Assembly (NCBI RefSeq): GCF_018837975.1
Contig: NZ_JAGSOY010000014.1
Location: 1 to 64,000 of the forward strand
Direction: 5' to 3'
Length of the DNA: 64,000 nt
Source: Zooshikella harenae
Lineage (GTDB): Bacteria; Pseudomonadota; Gammaproteobacteria; Pseudomonadales; Zooshikellaceae
Part shown: piece by piece, positions 1 to 7,921 of the stretch
How the letters are laid out: the number at the start of each line of letters is the position of its first letter
Numbering within the stretch: the first letter of the stretch is position 1
Notes under the pieces: model-generated
The model's database searches: none
Seen by the model: the letters and a program-made list of their open reading frames with translations, nothing else
Told to the model about the DNA's origin: nothing
Program-made: the position numbers and the translations under genes

Positions 1-269
1 ACTAAAGCTGTTTTTTTAATTGAGTAAGAAAATATAATGCTGTTGAAGTTTTTTACACATAATGAGTCATTGGAACTGATTTTAATGGCTAATAAAACTG
101 TCACTAATAATTACTATTGCGCGAGTGCTGATGATGCTTGGTGTGTGATGTTAAGATTATAAAGGTCATTAAACTATAAAACAGGTTGGCGCTATTTATG
201 CCTACCCCTAGCTTACCTTTTTTGCTGTAGATATTTTTGATAGGTTTATCAATTACAAGGAGGCTAGAG

Positions 270-551
270 ATGGTACTGTTGGATGAATCATCTGTAAATG
301 AGTTATTGTTTAAACGTTTACTTGATATTCCCGAGGAACACGAGTTTAGCTTGAAAAAGTATAAAAGTTCAGTAAATGACAAGATAAAAGAGCAGTTTGT
401 TTTTCAAGAATTTGCACCAGATGGGCAGTTGACTGCGAGTTATAAAGTATTAAGGGTTAACCCTAATCATTATTACGATGCCCCATTGATTTACGCAAAG
501 TTTGATGCTTATGGAATGAAAGTTGCGCAAAATTTTATTCATAATGATTAG
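270..551 (+). CDS. Small hypothetical protein, 93 aa
   Basis: Not a family I recognise. The protein is soluble-looking, rich in charged residues, and has no signal peptide or membrane segment. I chose the ATG at 270 over the in-frame ATG at 237 because an AAGGAGG ribosome-binding site lies at 257-263, seven bases upstream; the earlier ATG has none. It stands alone: nothing upstream in the window, and pilW 200 bp downstream. A weak hairpin at 630-651 follows it. Function unknown. Confidence 0.6.
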   Translation: MVLLDESSVNELLFKRLLDIPEEHEFSLKKYKSSVNDKIKEQFVFQEFAPDGQLTASYKVLRVNPNHYYDAPLIYAKFDAYGMKVAQNFIHND

Positions 552-751
552 TTTTTTATGTTTTTTTAGGCTTGCTAAGTCTCTATTTGTTGTGTATTAA
601 ATTAGTAATATTTTATTAGCCGATTTGGCGTGTTTGATCTTTAATCAACACGTCACGCCGGCTTGTTAAGTTTTTATGACTTTCTGTTCGACAGAAACAC
701 TAAGGTATACACTTTTATGACAAGAGGATACTAGAAAAGGATATTTCAACT

Positions 752-1753
752 ATGTACTCAATGGGTCGTGTAAAAGGATTTACATTGATTGAGTTATTGA
801 TATCGATGCTACTTGGCTTAGTACTAATGGGGGGGATGATTAGTATTTTTAATGCCAATCAGCAATCCTACCGTGTTGTCAATGGATTATCCCGATTACA
901 AGATAATGCTCGCCTGGCATTTGATTTAATCAGTCATGATATCCGGATGGCGGGTTATATGGGCTGCCTCTCAAAAGTCACGTTAAGCAATTTTATTAAC
1001 CGATTAAAACCTTCTGATATTGATTATTTACTGGACATGGGGACGATATTTTCTGGTTATGTTTATAAAAGTAGTATGTGGTCTCCTACACTGAATACCC
1101 AAATTCAGAACCTCAAGCCCAGTACTTCTGCAGATATTTTAGTCATCCGTCGTGCTTCTGATGAGGGAGCCAAAGTAACCAAAGCAATGCCCGATACTTC
1201 AGCGGATATTAAAGTAGAGGCCAATATAACATTGGAAGATGAAGAGATTGTCTTAATCAGTGATTGTACGAAAGCTACTTTATTTCAGATCACAAATTTA
1301 ACAACGATGAAAAGTGGCTCAGAATACAACATTGTGCATAATACCGGTGGCTCAATTGACCCAGGTAATGTAAAGAAAGAGTTAACAGAAGATGGAACAT
1401 CTTATGGAGAAGATGCGGCCATCTATAAAATGGAGTCAACGGTTTATTATTTGGCAAACTCGGGTTTTCCGAATAATCAAGGCAGTACTGTAATGTCATT
1501 ATGGCGCCAGGAAGGTTTAAGTGCAGCCGAAGAATTGGTCCGAGGCGTTGAAGAGATGACGTTTCTGTATGGCGAGGATACCAATGTTGACGGAGTGCCA
1601 AACCGTTATGTCACAGCAGATTTAGTTTCTGATATGAGCAGAGTTGTAGCTATTCGCATTCACTTACGTTTAAACACGGTTGATGAGGTGAGTAGTCAGG
1701 GAAATACCATTGCTCGAGATTTTGACTTTTTTATTAAAGTAAGAAATACTTAA
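752..1753 (+). CDS. pilW: PilW-type type IV pilus minor pilin
   Basis: Minor pilin of the type IV pilus, expected in the inner membrane and at the pilus tip complex that primes assembly. The N-terminus carries a short leader ending in Gly followed by FTLIELLISM, the prepilin peptidase site (cleavage between Gly and Phe), and one hydrophobic helix. The next 60 residues have the PilW-family pattern DNARLAFDLISHDIRMAGYM. At 333 aa it has normal PilW length. An AAAGG site lies about 12 bases before the ATG at 752; the ATG at 761 is an alternative and would give the usual short leader. PilW is normally encoded with FimT, PilV, PilX, PilY1 and PilE; none is present here, so this is a solitary copy. 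Confidence 0.85.
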   Translation: MYSMGRVKGFTLIELLISMLLGLVLMGGMISIFNANQQSYRVVNGLSRLQDNARLAFDLISHDIRMAGYMGCLSKVTLSNFINRLKPSDIDYLLDMGTIFSGYVYKSSMWSPTLNTQIQNLKPSTSADILVIRRASDEGAKVTKAMPDTSADIKVEANITLEDEEIVLISDCTKATLFQITNLTTMKSGSEYNIVHNTGGSIDPGNVKKELTEDGTSYGEDAAIYKMESTVYYLANSGFPNNQGSTVMSLWRQEGLSAAEELVRGVEEMTFLYGEDTNVDGVPNRYVTADLVSDMSRVVAIRIHLRLNTVDEVSSQGNTIARDFDFFIKVRNT

Positions 1754-1770
1754 CGTGTGTTATTTATAGA

Positions 1771-1977
1771 TACCTTCCGGGGTTACTACTGCTTACCGTG
1801 CTCCCTGCACCTGTTTCACAACCCTATTCAAGCATTGCGACCCCATACATTTTGCTATACCTCAATCATAATTAAATGAACACCTGTGGTCTTTCAATGT
1901 ATGTCAGTGATTGACCAAGTCTCCAGCAAGGATTCACGGTGTTTTCGAGTAGGGATTAGCCAGGCTTTAGCAAAGGG
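1771..1977 (-). repeat. Dispersed repeat family A, copy 3
   Basis: Reverse-oriented, diverged copy of the family seen best at 3702-4040 and 20429-20745. Shared blocks include the reverse complement of CACCGTGAGCAGTAG, TTTGCTATACCTCAATCAT, TTAAATGAACACCTGTGGT, and the GGATTCACGG...GCTTTAG end. It occupies most of the spacer between pilW and the PEP-CTERM gene. No coding potential. Confidence 0.7.
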
Positions 1978-2133
1978 ACGATAATTTTTTTACACCGCTA
2001 CTATAGCTAAATTGTTGTATAGCCTAATTATCTGCAATATAACGGAGTCTGGTTGTTGAGTCACTTATCAATAAGCGTTTTTTAGTTGTCTAACTAAAAG
2101 GTAACATCTTGATATTTTAATATTTTTTCGTAT

Positions 2134-2149
2134 TGGCAACCTCCTTGCA
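2134..2149 (+). promoter_or_regulatory. Sigma-54 (-24/-12) promoter for the PEP-CTERM gene
   Basis: TTGGCAACCTCCTTGCA has the GG (2135-2136) and GC (2147-2148) dinucleotides separated by exactly ten bases, matching the RpoN consensus TGGCAC-N5-TTGCW at nearly every key position. Expected transcription start near 2160, leaving about 40 bases of leader before the start codon at 2202. Sigma-54 promoters need an AAA+ activator; a candidate of the PrsR type is encoded at 62212-63603. Confidence 0.75.
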
Positions 2150-2201
2150 CTATTGAGGGTGGAACGGTTTGAACACTCAATAAATATGGTAAAAAGGAGA
2201 A

Positions 2202-3068
2202 ATGAAAATGCGCTTATCAAAACTTACTCAATTATTTACGGTTTCATGTCTTGCTGCTGCTGTAAATACACAAGCAGGTATCCTTGATCTATCAATAGTT
2301 TCGGGTTCTGGTATCTTCCAAAATCCTACAGTAGGTCCTGGTGCTGCTCCTGCTGCTACTATTGTTGACGCTGATCTTGGGGCGGACCTAAGCAGTATAT
2401 TAAGTTGGGGGGTGCCTATTAGTGCTGGTGGTGACCAAAGTAATTTGGAGCTATTAAGTCATAAGACAGTTTCAATAGCAGCCTTGGATACCCCTTATGA
2501 GCTGTCAGTTATCACACATAATAACAATGTGTTGAATGGTTCATTTGCTACTTTAGAGACTGCTCAAATTTTAGGTGCTTTATCTTTGAGTAGTACACTT
2601 GGGGTGGGTTTCCAGTCAGCTTCTATTGAGGGTACGGCTTTGGCGCTCGCAACAGCAGCTCAAATTGCAGACCCTGATGTTCCTGCTCTAGTACCTGTAG
2701 GAGATTATGGAAAGACATTAGTAACATTATTTGATATTGAGTTTAATGAAACACTCAATGCCGCAGGTTGTCCTTTTGGTAATCCTCAGGGTTCAATATG
2801 TGATGACTTTTTCTCATTAACGACGTTAGCAGGCTTTCCTGTAACGATAGATTTAATGATTGATGATATGGCCTATGAATTATTTATTTATAGTTCATTT
2901 GATGCGGATGGTTCAACTGTTGAGTTGGGTCCCGATTATTTCACAGCAGAAAATGATGCCACTGATCTGTACACCTTTGGTACGTTGACTAAAGTACCTG
3001 AGCCTACTTCTGTGGCTTTATTAAGTCTGGGCTTACTGATGGCTGGCCGTCGTAAGTTTATAAAATAA
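2202..3068 (+). CDS. PEP-CTERM sorting domain protein
   Basis: Exported protein of 288 aa with an N-terminal signal peptide (cleavage after the AVNTQA region) and a C-terminal PEP-CTERM tag: VPEPTSVALLSLGLLMAG followed by a basic RRKFIK tail. In known systems such proteins are processed by an exosortase and end up in the outer surface or exopolysaccharide matrix. The body is a Gly/Ala/Ser/Leu-rich beta-type sequence with one Cys pair (around CPFGNPQGSICDD), no enzyme motif. AAGGAG lies at 2192-2197. No exosortase or exopolysaccharide gene is in the window. Transcription probably depends on sigma-54 (promoter at 2134-2149). Confidence 0.88.
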   Translation: MKMRLSKLTQLFTVSCLAAAVNTQAGILDLSIVSGSGIFQNPTVGPGAAPAATIVDADLGADLSSILSWGVPISAGGDQSNLELLSHKTVSIAALDTPYELSVITHNNNVLNGSFATLETAQILGALSLSSTLGVGFQSASIEGTALALATAAQIADPDVPALVPVGDYGKTLVTLFDIEFNETLNAAGCPFGNPQGSICDDFFSLTTLAGFPVTIDLMIDDMAYELFIYSSFDADGSTVELGPDYFTAENDATDLYTFGTLTKVPEPTSVALLSLGLLMAGRRKFIK

Positions 3069-3301
3069 ACAGTGTCTGGTATTTGCTTCTTTGTTGAGTT
3101 TTAAAAAAGTGTGTTAATAATTGGCCTAACTGTACTTAGTAGTAAAGGCTCTGCAAAGAAGGTTTTTTATTAGAGTTTTTAGTTTTTAGTTGGAAAAATA
3201 GTGTGTTTTTTTGATTTTGGTAATGGTTTGTGGAATACAGGTAGTGTATTTTTGATTTAAGATAAGGTTAAAAGTGGAAGGGATATATAAGGAGAAATAA
3301 A

Positions 3302-3514
3302 GTGAATATTCAATATGTTGGACATGTAAAATGGTATTGTCAAAATAATGGAATAGGGTGCATTGATATTGATGGTGTTAGTAAAGTTTATATTAATCAT
3401 ATGAGTTTTAATGAGCCAGGTTCATATCAGCTAAAGCCTGGACAGGAAGTAAAGCTACATCTTTCAGGAAAACAACATGGCACTCACTTAGCAACGCATG
3501 TCATTCCTTTATAG
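3302..3514 (+). CDS. Divergent cold-shock-domain protein
   Basis: A 70-aa protein with the layout of a CspA-type cold-shock domain: GHVKWYCQNNGIGCIDIDG near the N-terminus, VYINHMSF in the RNP2 position, then LKPGQEVKLHL and a final HLATHVIPL strand. The RNP1 core usually reads KGFGFI and RNP2 VFVHF; here they are NGIGCID and VYINHM, so several nucleic-acid-stacking aromatic residues are replaced. It is likely a nucleic-acid-binding beta-barrel, but binding may be weakened or altered. The start is GTG at 3302, supported by AAGGAG at 3289-3294. It is monocistronic, with a long AT-rich leader upstream. Confidence 0.75.
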   Translation: MNIQYVGHVKWYCQNNGIGCIDIDGVSKVYINHMSFNEPGSYQLKPGQEVKLHLSGKQHGTHLATHVIPL

Positions 3515-3701
3515 ACTTCTTTTGATCAGGATGATCTTTATAATGTTTTTACCTAAAGTGCCTGCCAGAAATTCTCACCTCCTATATACTCTATTAGGCA
3601 AGGAAGCCTGTTAGGGTAGCTGCTTTTAAATTATTCCCCTTTAATTAATATTAGAAATAATGATTTTATTCTTATGCATTGTAAATGCGGCGTGTGAAAG
3701 T

Positions 3702-4040
3702 ATCTAAAGCACCTTTGCCTAACGTCTGTATAACACCCTTCGAACACGCCGTGAATTCTTCCCTGGAGGCTTGGCTGCCGCTTCCTTGCGGCAAACAGTT
3801 CGATGCGCATTATCCAGCCTTTGTCTACCCATTGTGTACATCGAAATACCACAGATATTCATTTAATTGTGATTGAGGTATAGCAAGATGAGGGTTTGCA
3901 GTGCTTGAGTTGGTTTGTGAAACAGGTGCTGGGAGCACCGTGAGCAGTAGAGACCAGGGATGGTCTTCTGCTGCGGGAGGAACAAATTAATTCATGTGCT
4001 GCATTGGCACAATCTTTATTCATCACGAATTATTTTTAGG
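3702..4040 (+). repeat. Dispersed repeat family A, copy 1 (full length)
   Basis: About 340 bp, closely similar over its length to 20429-20745. Left boundary CTAAAGC is shared by copies 1-4. Internal landmarks are CGAACACGCCGTGAAT, TTGCGGCAAACAGTTCGATG, TTTGTGAAACAGGTGCTGGG, and GACCAGGGA. The right end CATCACGAATTATTTTTAGG resembles the right terminal repeat of family B, which suggests the two families are related or were mobilised by the same enzyme. Short open frames inside it are by-products of the repeat. The rest of the 3515-4360 gap holds no gene. Confidence 0.8.
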
Positions 4041-4307
4041 GCTTTATTTTTGACAGGCCATTTGCCCTATGATCTCACTGCTTAATAATAGGTTTTAGAA
4101 CAATTACAGTATTACACTATTTATTTTAAAGAAATATTTCAATCATAATCCTGCGTCATTTTTAATAGGCAATGAAAACTAAACGCCATTCGCGAAATGT
4201 ATAGACTGTTTTTAATAGCATACAGCTTGTAGTTTGTAAGGTGCTTTAGCATAATGCGGTAAAGAAAGGAAAAATGACAATAATTATTCACTAAAATGTA
4301 GGCGTGT

Positions 4308-4335
4308 TTTTATATCCCTCACCAAGGGTATAAAA
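4308..4335. repeat. Short palindrome upstream of gcdH
   Basis: TTTTATATCCCT and AGGGTATAAAA form a near-perfect inverted repeat around a five-base loop, ending 25 bp before the gcdH start codon. It resembles the TATACCC ends of repeat family B, so it is probably a minimal remnant of that family. It could also act as an operator or a leader hairpin. Confidence 0.45.
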
Positions 4336-4360
4336 CGCTTTAAAGTGTGTGGTAAGGATT

Positions 4361-5554
4361 ATGAATCAAGCGTCGACTGTTTCAAAACCTCAATTTATTT
4401 GGGAAGACCCTTTGTTGATCGAGCAACAGTTATCAGCTGAAGAACGACAGATCAGGGATAGTGCAAGAGATTATGCCCAGCAAGAGCTAACACCCAGAGT
4501 CAAAGAAGCATTTCGAAAAGAGTTTTTTCATCGTGAAATAATGAGTGAAATGGGCCGTTTAGGTTTATTGGGTTGTACATTACCTGAAGCCTATGGTTGC
4601 GCCAATGTTAATCACGTAGCCTATGGTCTTGTTGCCAGAGAAATAGAACGCGTGGATAGTGGTTATCGCTCAGCCCTGAGTGTCCAGTCGTCGTTAGTGA
4701 TGTATCCTATTTGGGCATTTGGTTCTGATCAACAAAAACAAAAATATTTGCCCTTATTAGCGAAAGGGGAGTGGGTGGGATGTTTTGGGTTAACAGAACC
4801 AGATGCGGGATCTGATCCAGGCAGTATGTTAACTCGAGCGGTAAAAGTAACAGGAGGATATACGTTAACGGGCAACAAAATGTGGATTACTAATTCACCT
4901 ATTGCTGATCTTTGTGTGGTCTGGGCCAAGCTTGAGGGGCAAGTCCGAGGCTTTTTAGTGGAAAGGGACTGCAAAGGTCTTTCCACCCCGACCATTCATG
5001 GCAAATTTTCATTGCGCGCCTCTGTCACCGGTGAAATTGTATTGGATGATGTCTTTGTCTCTGAAGAACAAATTTTACCCAATGTAGCTGGTTTAAAAGG
5101 TCCCTTTAGCTGCCTCAATAAAGCCCGCTATGGCATTTCATGGGGGGCGATAGGTGCTGCTGAATGTTGTTGGTATACCGCACGTCAATATACATTGGAT
5201 AGAAAGCAGTTTTCGCAACCTTTAGCCGCTAATCAACTGGTGCAGTTAAAACTCGCCGATATGCAAACTGAAATTGCATTGGCATTGCAAGCCAGTTTAC
5301 GTGTAGGGCGGTTAATGGATGAACAACAGGTGACGCCAGAAATGATATCCATGGTCAAACGTAATGCCTGTGGTAAAGCACTCACTATTGCCCGACAGGC
5401 GAGGGATATGTTAGGCGGAAACGGAATTGCCGATGAATACCCAGTGATTCGTCATATGCTCAACTTGGAAGCAGTCAATACGTATGAGGGTACCCATGAT
5501 ATTCATGCCCTGATCTTAGGAAAAGCGCAGACAGGGATTCCTGCATTTAGTTAA
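4361..5554 (+). CDS. gcdH: Glutaryl-CoA dehydrogenase
   Basis: FAD enzyme of the acyl-CoA dehydrogenase family that oxidises and decarboxylates glutaryl-CoA to crotonyl-CoA, the late common step of lysine, tryptophan and glutarate breakdown. Family-specific blocks are [30 protein letters not shown] (FAD and substrate contact), [10 protein letters not shown], and [15 protein letters not shown] with the catalytic Glu in YEGT. The 397-aa length matches GcdH. I preferred ATG 4361 over GTG 4349 because TAAGGA sits just upstream. It is followed after 72 bp by the E1 fusion gene and probably forms an operon with it and the acyltransferase gene. Confidence 0.9.
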   Translation: MNQASTVSKPQFIWEDPLLIEQQLSAEERQIRDSARDYAQQELTPRVKEAFRKEFFHREIMSEMGRLGLLGCTLPEAYGCANVNHVAYGLVAREIERVDSGYRSALSVQSSLVMYPIWAFGSDQQKQKYLPLLAKGEWVGCFGLTEPDAGSDPGSMLTRAVKVTGGYTLTGNKMWITNSPIADLCVVWAKLEGQVRGFLVERDCKGLSTPTIHGKFSLRASVTGEIVLDDVFVSEEQILPNVAGLKGPFSCLNKARYGISWGAIGAAECCWYTARQYTLDRKQFSQPLAANQLVQLKLADMQTEIALALQASLRVGRLMDEQQVTPEMISMVKRNACGKALTIARQARDMLGGNGIADEYPVIRHMLNLEAVNTYEGTHDIHALILGKAQTGIPAFS

Positions 5555-5626
5555 TGCCACTTCTTTATTTAATGCCGCTTTTTAATGCTACTAAGGATGA
5601 ATAATACACAGGCCAGGGAGGGTCGA

Positions 5627-7921
5627 ATGAGGCAAGTGGATGAAGCCCGTGTGAATGCGTTTTGCGAATTAGTATTAAAGGAAGAACTACCCAAAAGAGA
5701 ACATACCGTTGACCTTAAAACAGTTGGGTTAACACCTGAAGTGGTTAAGGATATGTTTCATAGTCAACTGTTGAGCCGGTTACTGGACTTGAAAGCCCGG
5801 CAAATGCAGCAGCAAGGGCAAGGGTTTTATACCATTGGTAGTGCTGGGCATGAGGGGAATGTGGTGTTGGGTCAGTTGCTGGGGTTGCAGGACATGTTGT
5901 TTCTGCACTATCGCAGTGGTGCACTGTTTATGCAACGGAGTAAATTATTACCCGGCAGTACGCCCCTTTATGATATGTTGCTGGCTTTTGCTGCTGCGGC
6001 AGAAGATCCCATTGCGGGTGGGCGCCATAAGGTCTTTGGTAGCTTACCACTGAATATTCCCCCACAAACCAGCACGATTGCCTCACACTTGCCCAAAGCC
6101 GTGGGTACAGCCTATAGCATTCCTTTACATAAACAGTTGAACAGCCAAGGTGTTTTGGCGAGTGATGCGATAGTGATGTGTAGTTTTGGTGATGCATCAC
6201 TCAATCATTCTACGGCACAAGGTGCCTTAAATACCGCGGCATGGATTCACTATCGGCATTTGCCGTTACCACTGCTATTTGTCTGTGAGGATAATGGTTT
6301 AGGCATTTCGGTTAAAACACCTGGCGATTGGGTGGCTATGAGTTGTAAGCAACGACCAGGCATAAAATATTTTTATGCCGATAGTTTGGATATGCTTGCC
6401 GCCTATCAAGCATCAATTAAAGCTGTTAATTATGTACGACGTTATCGTCGTCCTGCATTATTGCACCTAAGAGCAATTCGTTTATATGGCCATGCAGGTT
6501 CTGATGCGCAAACCAGCTATTTAATGCCCCATGAGATTCAACGGCAAGAACAGCAGGACCCGTTACTTTACAGTGCACGAATATTGCTCGATCTTAAAAT
6601 AATGTCTGCACAGGATATTATCACGGGTTGTCAGCAGTACTGGGATCAAATATCTCGGGTGGCCCGCGAAGTCGTGACGCGTCCTAAATTAACCACTCGA
6701 GGACAGGTGATGTCGACAGTCACCGCCTGTGCGCAACGGAGGACATTACCCCATTTACCCACAGAGGATGAGCGCAAGTCTTTATTTGGTAATGAATGGC
6801 GGCAATTATCTCAGCCCCAGCCACTGAATAAATTACTTAATTTTGCTTTAGCAGACTTGTTATTACAGTATCCACAACTCGTAATTTGTGGTGAGGATGT
6901 GGGAAAAAAAGGCGGTGTCTATGGCGTTACAAATCGCTTACAGCAAAAGTTTGGTCCAGCCCGGGTAATGGATGCCTTATTGGACGAACAAAGTATCCTG
7001 GGGTTGGCCATTGGTTTATCTCATAATGGTTTTTTACCGATGCCGGAAATACAGTTTCTGGCGTATTTGCACAATGCTGAAGATCAAGTAAGGGGTGAAG
7101 CGGCGACGTTAGCGTTCTTTTCTCAAGGGCAATTTACCAACCCGATGGTGATTCGTATTGCGGGGTTAGCCTATCAACGGGGTTTTGGTGGTCATTTCCA
7201 TAATGATAATTCACTGGCTGTATTACGTGATATTCCAGGTTTAGTGATAGCGTGCCCTGCAAATGGGGCTGATGCCGTTGCGATGCTACGCAGTGCGGTA
7301 GCTTATGCGTGGCAGCAGCAACGGATAGTGGTTTTTATTGAACCCATTGCGCTTTATACCACAAAAGATTTACATCAAACGGGTGATAATTTATGGACTC
7401 ATCCTTATCCGATGCCTGCTGCAGGTAAAACCATAGACATTGGTGAGATTGCGGTTTATGGCAACAAAGAGCCCATTGTCATTATTACTTATGGTAATGG
7501 TGTGAGATTGGCACAACAAGCTGCTCGTATACTAGAACAGCAGGATGGTTTGCCCATCAAGCTCATTGATTTACGTTGGTTAGCACCTATTTGTACAGAT
7601 GGTTTAGTAAAAGAAGTTCAGGACTGTTCTCATATCCTTATCGTCGACGAGTGCCGACAAACAGGATCGGTCAGCGAGCAATTGGTGACTTTATTTGTTG
7701 AGCGGCTTCAGCCATTACCTATTGTGGAACGCATTACAGCAGCAGATAGTTTTATTCCATTAGGGCCTGCAGCCAACCTGGTACTTCCTCAATGTGACGA
7801 AATTGTTCAGCGAGTACGGCACATGTGGCATAACTATTCTGGAGTTAATCATAACTATCCTGGGGTTAATCATGACATGCCGTCCACTAGCTCAGAGCTA
7901 ACAGCAGGAGGCATCGCATGA
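5627..7921 (+). CDS. Fused alpha/beta E1 component of a 2-oxoacid dehydrogenase
   Basis: Thiamine diphosphate enzyme of 764 aa in which alpha-type (about residues 40-375) and beta-type (about 390-745) E1 subunits are joined. The alpha half has GSAGHEGNVVLG, HYRSGALFM, and the ThDP/Mg motif GDASLNHS (about residue 188) to CEDNGLGIS (about 220). The beta half has CGEDVGKKGGVYGVT, EIQFLAYLHNAEDQ and a transketolase C-terminal domain with VDECRQTGSVSEQL. E1 decarboxylates a 2-oxoacid and passes the acyl group to a lipoyl E2; no E2 or E3 gene is here. Next to gcdH, a 2-oxoadipate-type substrate is conceivable, but branched-chain acids are equally possible. Start at 5627 chosen for GGGAGGG at 5616-5622; earlier in-frame ATGs at 5585 and 5597 lack a site. 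The stop overlaps the next start (ATGA). Confidence 0.85.
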   Translation: MRQVDEARVNAFCELVLKEELPKREHTVDLKTVGLTPEVVKDMFHSQLLSRLLDLKARQMQQQGQGFYTIGSAGHEGNVVLGQLLGLQDMLFLHYRSGALFMQRSKLLPGSTPLYDMLLAFAAAAEDPIAGGRHKVFGSLPLNIPPQTSTIASHLPKAVGTAYSIPLHKQLNSQGVLASDAIVMCSFGDASLNHSTAQGALNTAAWIHYRHLPLPLLFVCEDNGLGISVKTPGDWVAMSCKQRPGIKYFYADSLDMLAAYQASIKAVNYVRRYRRPALLHLRAIRLYGHAGSDAQTSYLMPHEIQRQEQQDPLLYSARILLDLKIMSAQDIITGCQQYWDQISRVAREVVTRPKLTTRGQVMSTVTACAQRRTLPHLPTEDERKSLFGNEWRQLSQPQPLNKLLNFALADLLLQYPQLVICGEDVGKKGGVYGVTNRLQQKFGPARVMDALLDEQSILGLAIGLSHNGFLPMPEIQFLAYLHNAEDQVRGEAATLAFFSQGQFTNPMVIRIAGLAYQRGFGGHFHNDNSLAVLRDIPGLVIACPANGADAVAMLRSAVAYAWQQQRIVVFIEPIALYTTKDLHQTGDNLWTHPYPMPAAGKTIDIGEIAVYGNKEPIVIITYGNGVRLAQQAARILEQQDGLPIKLIDLRWLAPICTDGLVKEVQDCSHILIVDECRQTGSVSEQLVTLFVERLQPLPIVERITAADSFIPLGPAANLVLPQCDEIVQRVRHMWHNYSGVNHNYPGVNHDMPSTSSELTAGGIA

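Noticed and set aside
1..269. Possible 3' end of a gene entering from the left edge
   Set aside because: All forward frames contain early stops and no recognisable protein segment; nothing can be supported.
630..651. Hairpin GTGTTTGAT/ATCAACAC as terminator of the first gene
   Set aside because: The stem has a bulge and no T-run follows directly; too weak to call.
3685..3876. 63-codon open frame
   Set aside because: It lies wholly within repeat family A copy 1; the same frame is broken in the copy at 20429-20745, so it is a by-product of the repeat.
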